From Apricaphanius iberus (lineage: Eukaryota > Chordata > Actinopteri > Cyprinodontiformes > Aphaniidae): 64,000 nt of DNA. The position numbers and the translations under genes were made by a program. Every line of letters starts with the position of its first letter. Position 1 is the stretch's first letter. Below the pieces are notes generated by a model. That model worked only from the letters and a program-made list of their open reading frames with translations, was not told the origin of the DNA and made no database searches. The stretch covers positions 620,001-684,000 of the forward strand of contig JAPXFQ010002688.1 in assembly GCA_028564705.1 (NCBI GenBank). Direction: 5' to 3'. Shown in pieces: positions 1 to 11,589 of this stretch.

Positions 1-700
1 CTTGGTGATAAGCTGATTTTTCTTTTTATATATATATATATATATACATAAAACTTTCTTTTTTTTTGTAACCAGACTCTAAATGTACATTGTTTTTTCC
101 TACACCCAATAAAACAATATGTAAAAAACCTGAACCGGGGCTGATTTTTTAGTTTACTTCTGTATACATTTTTTTTTATACAGTATATGTCCTTTCTGGA
201 AGAGTTGTATTCGGAATTGGTGTTCGAGTACAAAGTACAAGCCCAGCATATTTACTTTGTCATGCAGAGCATTACAGCTTTGAGTATTCCACTTGATATA
301 TAGGTGTGAAAAGTCTTTATTAGAGATTGCTGTGGGTTGAATTTTAATTTTATGGACACCGAAATGCAAAAACACGACAGAAGAAAGAAAGAAGATTAAG
401 AAGAGAGGCAGAGGATTTAGGAGTGTGAATTGACCATACAAGAGAGGAATCTATTTTTTGAAGTTTTTAATTAAATCAGAAAAAAACCCCGCATCAAGCT
501 GTTTTAAATCAGTACAGCTCTGACCTAATTTTGGAAGTTGTTGATACAAGTAAAAGAAAGGAAGCCAACTTTCCTCCAGGGATCTGTTATTTGTGTTTTT
601 TGCCCTCGGTTTGAGCCACTAAAGGATCTGTGCATTATCCATCTCTCAGCCCAATAAAACTAGCCCTGTGCACAAGGCCAACTTTCACAGGCTTGATTAG
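1..700. other. Gene-free left edge with possible poly(A) signal
   Basis: AT-rich sequence without a recognisable gene. A short TA repeat lies at about 29-46. AATAAA at 108-113 could be the poly(A) signal of a plus-strand gene ending just left of the window, but no coding sequence is present to confirm this. A 95-codon minus-strand open frame at 154-441 has biased composition and no recognisable domain, so it is not called. Confidence 0.3.
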
Positions 701-711
701 GAAGTTAAAAG

Positions 712-845
712 TAGGGCTGTCAAAACTGATGCGTTAATGCAGGTTGATTAATTTGTGGAATTAACAAGATTTATTTTTTTTACATGCATTGACACATGCA
801 CAGAATGACCCACCCTATTTTCCCACCTGTCAACCTGAGCAGCGT
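712..845 (+). mobile_element. hAT-type transposon left-end fragment
   Basis: The segment starts with TAGGGCTGTCAAA followed by repeated GATGCGTTAATGC / GTTGATTAATT words. This is the terminal and subterminal pattern of a common fish hAT family. No matching right end was found, so this is a fragment, probably cut by the element that begins at 865. Confidence 0.45.
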
Positions 846-864
846 TGAGTACTTGTGACACGTT

Positions 865-1524
865 GAGGGTGACACGGGAATCAATTGTCGCTCCCATCCC
901 GTCCCGATCCCAAAAAAATACTCCAGTCACGTCCCGATCACGTGATAGCCCCCCCAAAAAAATCTTGTCCCGAAAAAAATCCAGCGAGAAAGACTCCCGT
1001 CCCGACCCGAATCCCGTAGTTTAGTAATTTACCTCATATGGCGCTCGCTCCCCCCGCCCCCTTTAAACCATAGCCTAGCACGGTATCAAAGATAATCTAT
1101 TTAGCTTTATCCGCCATCTTTAAATATTTCCAGCGTTCTCGTTCTTTGGCCACCTTAGCACGCCATGAATGGACTCGATTCGTCTGACTACCAAACTATT
1201 AAGATACACGGATTTTCAGTCGGATAACATATGCTTACCAGTTTATCCAGGTGGTGTAGCAACAACGTAGCAGTTTCAGTTTTGGTGCGTGCAGTGTAGT
1301 AGACCTGATGGAATTCAACTAAAGACAGCGATCTGTCAGATTGCATTTTGCAGCGGAGTTAATAACCACACACAAAATTTCTAATTTCCAGTTTCCCGCC
1401 CGATCCCGTGGATTATTTCCTGTCCCGTCCAAATCACGTTACCAACAGTGAAATTGACTCCCTTCCGGCAGGAATCCTGCAGGAATCTCGTGACCCGTGA
1501 GAATCCCGAAAAATTGTCACCCTC
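865..1524. mobile_element. Non-autonomous hAT-like element with GAGGGTGAC ends
   Basis: The two ends are inverted: GAGGGTGAC at 865 and GTCACCCTC at 1516-1524. Both subterminal regions are rich in GTCCCG / TCCCG words, which explains the GC-rich composition against AT-rich surroundings. No transposase frame survives; the 63-codon plus-strand frame at 1448-1639 crosses the end and is fortuitous. An 8-bp target duplication could not be assigned cleanly, so the superfamily call rests on the termini only. Confidence 0.5.
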
Positions 1525-1528
1525 TACT

Positions 1529-2110
1529 TTACAGCTTAATCAAAACTTACTTTCTGTCGTCCATTGCTCCTTGAGGGGGGAAATGTGTTCACAGGCTGAA
1601 GAAAAAAACAGAAACTACACTGCAATGGTAGGCAGATGACAGCATGAAAAGTTAGCACCCCCTGCTGACCTCGTCAAGAATTGATTTGAAGCGCTGAAAA
1701 AAATCAATGGAGAGTGGAGAGAAAAAAATTGAGAACTATAAACAAAAAACGTCTCCGTCAATACGTATGTGCCTGAGTGCAAATTTGCGGTTGGAGAAGC
1801 ACAAAATAGGCTTTAGAAAATGGACCTCGACTCCGTCCTTCGTTGTGTAGGTGATGGAAAGCCCTTGCATCAATGGATAATGGTGATGCGTCAATCAGAC
1901 TCCATCATACCTGAGAACCATAAACTAGCCTTTAGAGACAGATAAGTGGGAGTGGGAGGGAAAGGTTGGCAGCATCTCCTGACTTGGCTCAAGGCAAACA
2001 AAAGTTTGGTTACAAGCAACCGGTTGAAGTGACTGGAAGAAGCAGATGATTAAAAAAGCAAAAATCTGCAGCAATCACTTCCTATCAGGTAGCCTCCTTG
2101 GCTAACAAAC
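1529..2110 (+). mobile_element. P-element-like (THAP) transposon remnant, copy 1
   Basis: Positions 1530-1830 share long stretches with 43740-43920, for example AGCTTAATCAAAACTTACTT and TGCAAATTTGC. At 2061-2096 one frame reads KICSNHFLSGSLLG. This contains the C-x2-H half and following residues typical of a THAP C2CH zinc finger, the DNA-binding domain of P-element transposases and THAP proteins. Frameshifts and stops break the rest. Seen: the repeat pair and motif. Inferred: P-element ancestry. Confidence 0.5.
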
Positions 2111-2849
2111 TAGTTAACAGTGGAAAAAAAGCAATGTAACTGCAAGATAACGGAAAATAATATGGAACCAGAGCTATGTAAAGGGGTGGTATAACAGCAT
2201 TTGTGTATGCATTTGTTGTGTTCATAAACAAATCTTCCTGTTGTTCAACAGTCAGCTTTACATCCAGAAAAAGATAACCAGTTAATTTGCCTTAGCAGCA
2301 GACTATAAAGTTAATGGTGTAAATGTGATAGTGGAAGTCAAAACAAAAGTAAAACACTAGTCTATTCTCTATTTCCTTAAAAGAGCTGTGGCATTTGGTT
2401 TTGTCCTTTATTTACTCTGAAAATTGTATAGTCATTTTTTAGTAATGTTAATTAATTCTCAGATACAGTGTTAGATTAAAATGTAATCATTTGACAACCT
2501 TAGTAAAAAGCAGTGGTGGTCCAGACATTTTACCCCTAGGCTTTCAGTGATATCCTATTTGATTCACCTAAATGAATACACCATAATACCATTAACACAA
2601 CACAAGTATCATGCAAATACATCATTGTTAATATAGGATGGTCAAATCACACTTAATTTCCGGATTATTGAAAATTAATTAGCTCATTGAACAATTAAGT
2701 GTAGGAAACTAAAGCTCATGAATACTGTCAAATCTCAACAAAAAAAAGATGATTTCTATATAGAGGTCAACAAGTTTAAATAATTCCACCAAAGAATAAT
2801 ATGTGAGTGTCATGATGTAAAGAGTCTGTACTTTGAGTTTTACTTTAGG

Positions 2850-3093
2850 ATTTTATTATGATTTCACCTCCCTTCCAAACATGTTGATGTTTTAGATATT
2901 TGTCTTTAGATATTTAATCTCTTGTCTCTTTGTTATGGGTTTAATGTTTTCTTTGTATTTGTTTATTTGTTCAGCTTTTATTAGAGGCCTTTTCTTTAGT
3001 TAGGGGTGATATATGTGGGGTATTTTTCTGTAAAGTACTTTGAACTGCATTTTTTGTATAAAGTTCTTTATAAATAACGTTTGATTGATCAGC
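2850..3093 (+). repeat. LINE-type 3' tail
   Basis: The segment ends in GTAAAGTACTTTGAACTGC ... TATAAATAACG and a TTGATTGA-like terminus. This resembles the conserved 3' tail of fish CR1/L2-type retrotransposons and the SINEs that borrow it (AAAGCACTTTGA ... TATAAATAAA). There is no reverse transcriptase sequence; this is a 5'-truncated copy. Confidence 0.45.
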
Positions 3094-3099
3094 ACATAT

Positions 3100-4740
3100 G
3101 AAAATACTGTGATATAATTCTTAAATGCAACATATTTTCATTCAGATTCTCATTTTCATTTCATGTTAAGAGACGGTGGGGGCTGACTGTTGGTTGTGTT
3201 TTCGTGTGTGTGAAAATCTCTACAAGTCTGGAAATGTGGTTTAAATTCACAATTTTGCCATCTCACCAGCTATACTGCCAGTGAACTCTGTGTCCAAAAT
3301 GTGCATAAGCAAGGTCCTTAGTGTGCTTAAACACATTTTTCGGTCACGTTTTTTCCATAAATCCAAAACTTGGCATTCAAAGTGAGTTATGCAACTTTTA
3401 GACCCTGTTTTGTGAATAAGCAAGATTTATAAATGAGACCTGTGGTCTTTATCAGGCCAGATCAATATAATATTTTTAGCAATATTTAACAACATATTAC
3501 CCTTTCTTTTTATTTTTTTTGTCAGACGAAGACTCATGCAAGTCACAAATTTTTTTTTTTTAACTTGACCTAAAAGTACAATAATTAACACAGATGAGAT
3601 GAGTACATTTTTCTACAGATCATTTTAAAAATGCAGCAATAATAGATGTATTGAAGCAGTTTATTTTATTTGGTGTTTAGTATTGAAATGGATCGAAGTG
3701 TCTCCAATCTTATTTGTTTTAAGAAAGTGCTTTGCAAGTTTAAGACTTCACCCTTCACCACATTTCAGTTATAATGAGATTTCCTGTCTTAAGGCTTCAG
3801 TTCAAACAACAACTTATGCTTTTATTCCCTTTTGTGCTGAAGAAAATTAAAACTTCTTCCACGTGTTGTATCAGATCTTTTTTTAATACACTGAGGAATT
3901 AGATGTTCCCTCATGGGTGGAGAAAGTGCTCCAACTTCTTGATCTAAATAAACTATTTAAAATCCCTTCAGCATAGCTGAAAACTTCGCTGTCACAAAAC
4001 AGATCTCATGATAAGTAAGATTTGACTACTTCTCATGATTCATAATGACACTTCATATTTTTGTTCTTTACCCTAAAACAAAGTAGCTACAAATCTAAAA
4101 ATCTGCACAGGTTTAATTGTTGCTTTTAATCTGTTAGAGGTTTTTTGTGTTTAAAAAGGTTAAATTAGCCTTTTACAATGAGATACCAAGAAAAAAAACA
4201 TCTATAGGCCTTTGGTAGATCAAAAGATCTTAGGCATAATGCTGGATTTTTAATTTTTATTTTTATGATCCCACCACTGGGTACATTTCATCCCACAAAT
4301 AAGATGTCACTAATCTAGGAGACTCAGATGGACATGTTGTGAAATGCCTTCAGACGTCATTAACCTCATGGTCTACGGGCTGAGATTTGTACCGTGTAAA
4401 CCACAATGTTGTTTCAAGTGTCCCCGTCTTGAATTTTTTTTCAAAACTTAAGGCAAACATGCATGAATTTATTGACTCTGGGTGAAACTATGCTCACATT
4501 GCACAATAAAACTACTTGAACATCCCAATTTCATCTTGTTTAGTATTTAACTGATTTCAACTGTGCTAAACATGTATCTAACATCAGCTTTAGACTCTTA
4601 ATCAAAAACAAAATCATAAACAGGAAATGAGAAAGTTACACCTTTTGTTCAAAAATGCTGTAGGCAATTTTTTTGTTTGGTCTTCTGCTTGAATCTCTTA
4701 GGCTGATTCCCAATCACTGTTTTTTTTTTTTTTCAAAAGT
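3100..4740. other. No gene seen
   Basis: AT-rich sequence with many homopolymer runs and no long open frame, splice-framed exon or recognisable repeat terminus. Confidence 0.4.
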
Positions 4741-4749
4741 AACCCCTTC

Positions 4750-5310
4750 ACATATTTAGCTTAGTTTAGTTTTCATTCCCTACTCTAATCTTAGTTTAAT
4801 TAAACTGAGTTTAGTTTAGATTAACTTTGTTGATCTCAGCTTTGATTCATTTATCTAGACATAGTTCAGTTTATTTTAAAGTCTGATGTTAACTGAGTTT
4901 AGTTGATCTCATCGTACTTTAGTTTAGCTTCGTATCTTTGTGGCTTAGTTTGCTTTGTCTTAGTATAATTTATTTTATTTTATTTTACTAATTGTAGCAT
5001 ATATCCTCTTAGTTGGTTCAGTTTTATTTATCCAAGTCTAATGGATTTTAGTTTGGTTTATTTATTCAGTTTATTTGTACTTAGCTTTGTTTCTCTGAGC
5101 GAGGTTTAGTTCAGCTAGGTTAATCTTATCTCATCTTGTCTAGGTATAATTTAACCCAGATTGATTTAGCTAGCTTAGTTTAGTTTAATTAAATTTTATC
5201 AAATATACCTTATTGAAGTTCATTTTGTTTTATTTAAGTTTATTTTATTTTAACTTAATCTAACTTATGTCTTAGCTTACTTTAACGTAGGAAATCATAG
5301 TGTATCTGTA
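4750..5310. repeat. Degenerate TTTAG-rich tract
   Basis: About 550 bp dominated by variants of TTTAG, TTAGTT and TTTAT on the plus strand (TTTAGTTTAG, CTTAGTTTAGTTT, TTTAATTAAACTGAG and similar), with very few runs of G or C. Word spacing is irregular, so this is an old, decayed short-period repeat rather than a clean microsatellite. No coding potential. Confidence 0.55.
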
Positions 5311-6680
5311 GTTTAGGGTAGTTAGCACAATGAAAAGGCAAATATAATTTAGGGAGAGTGACAAAAAAGCTTAAGACCCAACAACTAATAATAAAAAATC
5401 AACACACACCGTCATAAAATCAGGTGCAACACATTTACTCAATGTCACAACATTTGTAGGAGAACAATTTCTAGTTAAGCAAGGACCAAAGTGGCAAGTC
5501 GACATTTAGGGGGTCATTATTTTGTTTTTTACAAATTTTAAATGAAGTCTGACCTCTTGAAAACTTTGGGCATGCTAACGTAAATACCTAGATATGCATA
5601 TTTTCAGATTTACATACTATAAATAAGAGAAATTTTTGCAACAGAAGAACCAAACAGCTCAGCAAACACCATCTATTCAGTGTGTTTTAAATCACTTGGA
5701 TGCATCAGGCTGAAAATCCAATAAATAAGCTGTTGACTGTGAGTGTTAGTTTAGATTGCTTCCTTTCCAAATGAATCACTGGGTTCAAATAGGGTTACAT
5801 ACTTTAGTGTAAGAGTAATGAGTATGAAAAGACAAGCAAATTCAAGTCAGAACAGTTTGTGATGAAGAAAAGCGAAACAGACCATGAAGAAGAAACCATC
5901 CCAATGGTCCCAGATGCAGCGCAATTACGAAGAAGTTACCAGAACTGTCTTTTTGGCTCAGATCATCAGTGTCAACAATCTAAACTTAGTTAATGTTGAC
6001 AATGTACACATAATGATTTGAATAAGTGCAATTAGTGAATGTTTTGTAAATGGAAAATTTAAACATCAGCAGTGTATCAAATACTTATTTTCCCCTCTTG
6101 TTCTTCTCAACTATGTAATTTCCTTTAGAAACACAAACACACCTAATTTCATTGAAAGCTGAAATTGCGAGCTGGCTAGCAGTTTTGAATACATTATATC
6201 TATTTGCATGTAAAAAAAAAAAAGAAAAAGAAAGCTTTGCTGTTTGTGTGATTGTATTTTTAACAAGGGTTCTGGGTTTTCTCTGGATTCTGCATTTCCT
6301 CTCAGAGTCCAAAAACATGCCTGTTAGATTTTTTCCTACTGTAAGATGAAATTGTTGGAAAAGAAATTGAGTTTGAATTAGATCTACGATTAGAAACATG
6401 ACACTGTCCTAGAAATTCCTGATGGGACAAATTACAGTTTCAGTCGCTGCTAAGAAATTTGGAAAGGGAAGCACTGCTATGTTCAAAATGCTCGTTGGTG
6501 AGTGAATTTATTGGTGCACAACTGCTATGCCATTTTACATCTTGCCATATTGGGCTGTGACTTTATATTAAACCAAGCTTTCCACTCTATGTAGTTTTTC
6601 ACTTTCTAATTTAGGTTTAATTGAAACCTGTCTGACAACTTGAAGTAGGCTGAAAAATCTAAAATATTAACAGATCATAC
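5311..6680. other. No gene; weak transposon debris
   Basis: No supported exon. A stretch near 6075-6100 (GTATCAAATACTTATTTTCCCC) resembles the terminal sequence of a common fish Tc1-like element. The 104- and 65-codon frames at 6085-6399 and 6152-6349 are on opposite strands over the same bases, contain a lysine or phenylalanine run from a poly-A tract, and match no known family. Confidence 0.35.
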
Positions 6681-6689
6681 CCCAATCTA

Positions 6690-6800
6690 AAGAAATTCAA
6701 GAATATACGAAAAGCCATTGAGCAGTCATTGACATTTATCATTAATAGAAAGGGTTATAAAGCCATTTCCAAGGCTTAACCTAAGCTGAAGCACACTTGA
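6690..6800 (+). pseudogene. Tc1-like transposase N-terminal remnant
   Basis: One frame reads KEIQEY then, after a shift, NRKGYKAISKA. The GYKAISKAL core is the paired-domain-like DNA-binding start of fish Tc1 transposases. The reading frame is broken by stops and shifts on both sides, so this is a dead fragment. Confidence 0.5.
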
Positions 6801-6809
6801 CTAATGCAG

Positions 6810-9310
6810 TAGGAAAATGAGCATACAGCACAGCACCAGGTCCTCCTCTGAATATCTCAAATCACAAATGAAAGTTTGGAATGGACAAGTAAAAGTCAGT
6901 AAATCTGATTAGGATGCTTTAGCATGACCTTAAATGGCTCTTTGACAATAAATAATTCTGCAAACACACATGGACCAAAATTCTTCAATAGGGATGTAAA
7001 AGTCTCATTGGCAGTTATCATAAACGCTTGTTGGCAGTTGTTGCTTGCCAAGGCTGAGGAAACCAGTTTTGAGCTTCAGAGAGCCTTTACGTTTTCCCAT
7101 AAAATAATTTTAGTTTTGATTAAGAAGAACATCATTCAAAAACTGCATTTTATATTTTTCTCAGAGTGATCTTTGTCTGATTTTCAAATTTCCCTGATGA
7201 TCTTAAACATAAACATGCAACAGAAAACACATGTAGGAGAGTAAATCTTTTCCCAAAAGCACTTGTTGTACAACCATGGCCATGACCTATTAGAGTAACC
7301 TGTAATCCTCCTCACCTGACAGTTTTGAAAGTTTATGTTTTTTTAATATTTAGTTAAGTTTAGGGTTTTCCAAAGTTTCATAAACACGACAGACAGTTTA
7401 AAAATGAGCTTGTTCTCAGGGACACGAATGACCCAATTTTAGAGGGTTTGGCAAGGTTGGACAGTCCTTTTTTTCTCACACAGACCTCTACTTCCGTTGA
7501 ATTCTTTCTCTGAGTAACTTGGCCATATAAGGGAAAGTGAACGGTATTTCACAATCACATCACCCTTGTTTTCATGATCTAAGCATTAATCAGTCATCAA
7601 AAACTTAAGCCTGGTCTTTTACTGCCAAATGCAATTACAGACAAAAACAAGCTGCCTTATTCAGTTTACATCTTGGCTCGGCTTTACAATTCAAAAAGTG
7701 AAAGGACAGATAGGGTAAACTGTTGTTTATGGATGCATTAAAAAAAGCAGAGGAGTAAAGATAAGTTTTAGGTTTCAACATCCCATTTTATTATCAGTCA
7801 TGCAAGGGTTGACATGGTCAAAAATGTTTACCCTTCTTTGTAGATAGTTTATATTATGTCTATCCCTCAAACTTGCAGTAAAGCTAACATATTTTATTAT
7901 CTTACCCATTTCGTTATCTAGATGTAACTACTCTAATATTATTACTTCCTTTATTTCATGTTCTTTTATGTGTTTTTGATTATTTTTTAAGATTTTTTGC
8001 ATGGATGGGGCTGTAGCTATCTTTACTTTTCAGTGACATCACATGAAACGATAACACCCCGACTACAAATGACTATCCAGACAATACTGCAGATTAAATT
8101 TTTCTGAAGTGGAAAAAACATTGAGCAAGAGCAGGTTTCTTAAATAAACAGCAATTCTAAAACGCCTTGGCGCTTAAAGAGCCTTTGATAATATCTCGGT
8201 ATTGGCTCCTACCAATGAGATGTTTACACATTCGTGTGTGAACAGGCAAGCAGGCTGAGGGTTTAGCACTGCATTGTGAAACCCAAAGTCGGTAAAACTG
8301 GCTTTATGACAGAACAGGTGCCTGGAGACTCTGTCAGAACTGGCAGTAAACGGCAACCTATTATGGGAGGGAGTCATACTTGAGTTAGGAGCCTAAAGGC
8401 AAATCCCAAATGAGAGGTACAAAAGAGATAAGGGAACATTATTGGAGAAAATCAGTTTTGAAAGTTAGGAAGTAAAATTTTGGGGAAAAAATAGACATGA
8501 AGAATGCAAAAATGTTTTTTGATTCAGCATTAGATTGTTTACTGTAAGTGCATGAAATCTTTCCAAAGTCTGTTTCTGAGAACTCCCTCCCTAGTTTCAA
8601 GTTTTATTGATCATTCTGGCTTATACACAAAAACAGAATCATTCTACATCCTAGAGCAACGCTCTTTGTAACAACCAATTTGATGAATGAACCGCACTTT
8701 TGTCATTATTATAATCATGTGGAGACAAGTGGCACTAAGTTCAAACCACCTTTTGAAAAGCATTAATCAAAATATTGACTTAAGACAAAAAGGCAAACAG
8801 TAGAAAATGTATCAAACAGACAGTTACAGAACAATGTATGTGGCCCAGATGTCTCTGTAACTGTGAGAACGGTTCTGAAGCGCACACACTTTCTGAGGCA
8901 TTTCAGAGAATCATTAAGAAAAGAAACTTTTGAAAGGGCACTCAACTGGATCCTTAAACTATCAACTCATATAATGTGCTTCTTTCGCTTGATGTGTTTT
9001 TAGTCCCCCTCTTTGTTGTTCTCTGTGTCTCACTTATAGGATTACCTGTGGCCGGGGGTTTACATTCTGACTAAGAGGGATTGGAAGATGCTGATAGCAA
9101 TTCAGAGATAATGTTCTGCGTCAGTAAGCCTGCTGTAATCAGAACAGAAAGCTACAGCTTAACGCTTAGGAAACCTCATCCTCTATGCATGGGCCATTTT
9201 GATTCACATGTGATATAACACTGAACTGAGTGAGGACCCCCACCTATTCATAGATTCATATATTGGTGGATTTTCTGTGGAATGCTACTTCAACTTAATA
9301 GCAACCCCGC
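6810..9310. other. No gene seen
   Basis: About 2.5 kb of AT-rich sequence without recognisable exon or repeat termini. Short frames at 6924-7169, 8174-8377 and 8763-8945 show no domain, signal peptide or splice context. Confidence 0.35.
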
Positions 9311-9317
9311 CTATTCA

Positions 9318-9740
9318 CTGGTCCAGACTTTTTTTTTCTGGGGTGGCAGCTAGTACTGCTCTGGTGGCACCCGTAAATCAAGGAACCGCAGTAAAAAAAG
9401 AGAGATGTTTGTCCCGCGCCGTCTTTCTGATAATATTTTTTAAATAACAGAAACTTGTCCCTCTTGTAAAACAATTGCTGAAATGAAATGCATTCTAAAG
9501 CATTGAGCTACAACATCAGACAACTTGCAACAGTCAGCACAAAGCACAAATGTAGTATGTCACATTTCCTCTTTAATAATGTCAAAATTATAACATTCAT
9601 AAACATTCATATGAAAAAACAAGTCTATGACCTCATTCAGAACACCACAGGGGGTGTGCACCTGGGGTGGCCTATTGGATTCTATGGGGTGGCGCGTCCC
9701 ACCCCAGGCTACCCCCTACACACGCCACTGCAGCTTGGGA
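9318..9740. mobile_element. hAT-like element remnant
   Basis: Both ends carry CTGGGGTGGC-type words in opposite orientation (9350 region CTGGGGTGGCAGC; 9700 region GCGTCCCACCCCAGGCTACC). The right end reads ACACACGCCACTG, whose complement CAGTGGCGTGTG is a common hAT terminus. The interior is AT-rich and non-coding. Exact boundaries and target duplication are uncertain. Confidence 0.4.
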
Positions 9741-10836
9741 AGCTGAAATACTAAACTGCAATGCTACTTCACACACTATTGGCTGGTATTTGCAAAATAC
9801 CCAATCCAGGAGAATCATTTACGATGTTGGTGCTGATTGGCTGGATCACCAACAGTAAAGATTAGAAATTCTGTAGATATTAGCTTCTGTGGTACTGCCA
9901 AGTGGGTTTCCATTATGTGCATTAATCTGCATTACGGTATATTTGGTGTGTTAGCAAAAATTGGCAGTTATAAGAACGGATAACGAGCTGTGCTGCACTG
10001 TGATGCGTTGCCCTGCACCGTGGTGTGTTTGGAGTTGAGTTGCAACTCTTTAGAAGATATCAAAGCTCAAGGTTAGCTTTACATACAAACAGAGATGGCA
10101 TATGTGTTTCTGTGTATGACAAGAGTAGAAAACATCCATTAGGTACACATGGACACAAAAAATATATAATAATGCTGTGCAGAGTGAGAGTTAATCTATA
10201 AATTGATTGAGTAATTTAAAGATAAAAACTGAAGACTCAGGTAGGCACTTTCTGGTTTTCCTTTTGAGACTGGGAGGTTTTACTTTAATTATTACATTGA
10301 AAAGAGAAAAAGATATGTTTTGTCAGAATTAAAAATGTAACTTCTATTGTTACTAGTAAATTTTGTAATTGGAAGAGAAATTATTTGTAACAATAATTCA
10401 CTTCCAGAGATTTTAAAATAATTTTTATACTTTTGAAAGCCTATCTGAAGTCTGCTCTTTAACTGTTCATTCTAGTCACACAGAGATTAAGTGATTTAAT
10501 AAACTGTAGGTCATGTTTTCTGTGACAGTTTGCCTTTTCTTCTCAGTCACACTTAAAGTTTAATGTTAACAGAATCAGGACACATGGAGACAGATTCAAA
10601 ACGAAAAACATTAAAATGCTTCATTGCTGTTATGATTTGTAGCACAGAAAGCCAGAGTAAGCATGTACAAAGTAGGGCACTATTACATTTTTGGGCCATG
10701 AGTGACTGGATTTTTCCCTCTTGGAAAAATCTTAGAGACACATGAAAATAACATTTCTGGTTTGCAAATAATCTAGGTTAGTGTGGAGACGCCCTGAATG
10801 AGCATCAGATAGCAGGTCTGCTACTCTTTGTTTCTA

Positions 10837-11589
10837 TTATAGTATTACACAGACAGTGGAGGGAACATGCTTAACAACAGATGCTTCTGACCATTTGTTA
10901 GGACTCTCGTACTCATCAGGATGATGTGCTGAATATCCTACGGCCTCCACTAGCCTCCTCTTCTGTGCCCGATGGAGAAGAATCCTGTAGGTCCCTGTTA
11001 GCGGGCTTCTACAGTCTAAACATGGATTGTTTTCCAGATGAACCTTTGAAATGCCTAAAGCTGATAGTAAATTCTTTACTTCCTGCTCCTCTGTGCTCAG
11101 AGTTGTGTTGGCCTGGGCAAAGTGGGATGGAGATGTGGGTAAAGAGACATATGGGCGAGGATACTCTATCCCCTTGAGCCAAGCGCTGTTTGTAATCTGC
11201 ATGATGGAAGTGCGGTCTGCAGGCACAATCCGCAGCATACCCTTAATGACGAGCTGGCAGGAATCAGGCACAAATGAAGGAATACTGTAAGACCCCTGCA
11301 GGATGCAGCGCTTCAGCCTCCCGAGGTTTTCTCCGTAGAAGGGTAATGTTGCTGTCACCATGAAGTACAAGAGGATACCTAAAGCCCATATGTCCGAATA
11401 GCGTCCGACGTAGCCTTTCTGCCGGAAAAGTTCAGGTGCAGCGTACGGTGGGGAGCCACAAAAGCTGGTGAGAAGCTCAGTAGGACCACAAACTGTGCTA
11501 AAACCAAAGTCTCCAACCTTGATGCAATAACTGGTAGTGTAGAAGATGTTCTCGGCTTTAAGGTCCCTGTGCACAATGTTGCAGTCATG
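10837..11589 (-). CDS. nim1k: nim1k coding exon 3 (catalytic loop to stop)
   Basis: Residues 181-430. It starts in phase 0 straight after TTTTTCAG and encodes [33 protein letters not shown], the kinase C-lobe and the tail, ending in TAA at 10837-10839. The open frame continues upstream to 11703, but that part is intron. Confidence 0.95.
   Translation of the reverse strand, partial: HDCNIVHRDLKAENIFYTTSYCIKVGDFGFSTVCGPTELLTSFCGSPPYAAPELFRQKGYVGRYSDIWALGILLYFMVTATLPFYGENLGRLKRCILQGSYSIPSFVPDSCQLVIKGMLRIVPADRTSIMQITNSAWLKGIEYPRPYVSLPTSPSHFAQANTTLSTEEQEVKNLLSALGISKVHLENNPCLDCRSPLTGTYRILLHRAQKRRLVEAVGYSAHHPDEYESPNKWSEASVVKHVPSTVCVIL

Noticed and set aside
154..441. 95-codon minus-strand frame
   Set aside because: Low-complexity, no splice context or domain; could equally be 3' UTR of a neighbouring gene.
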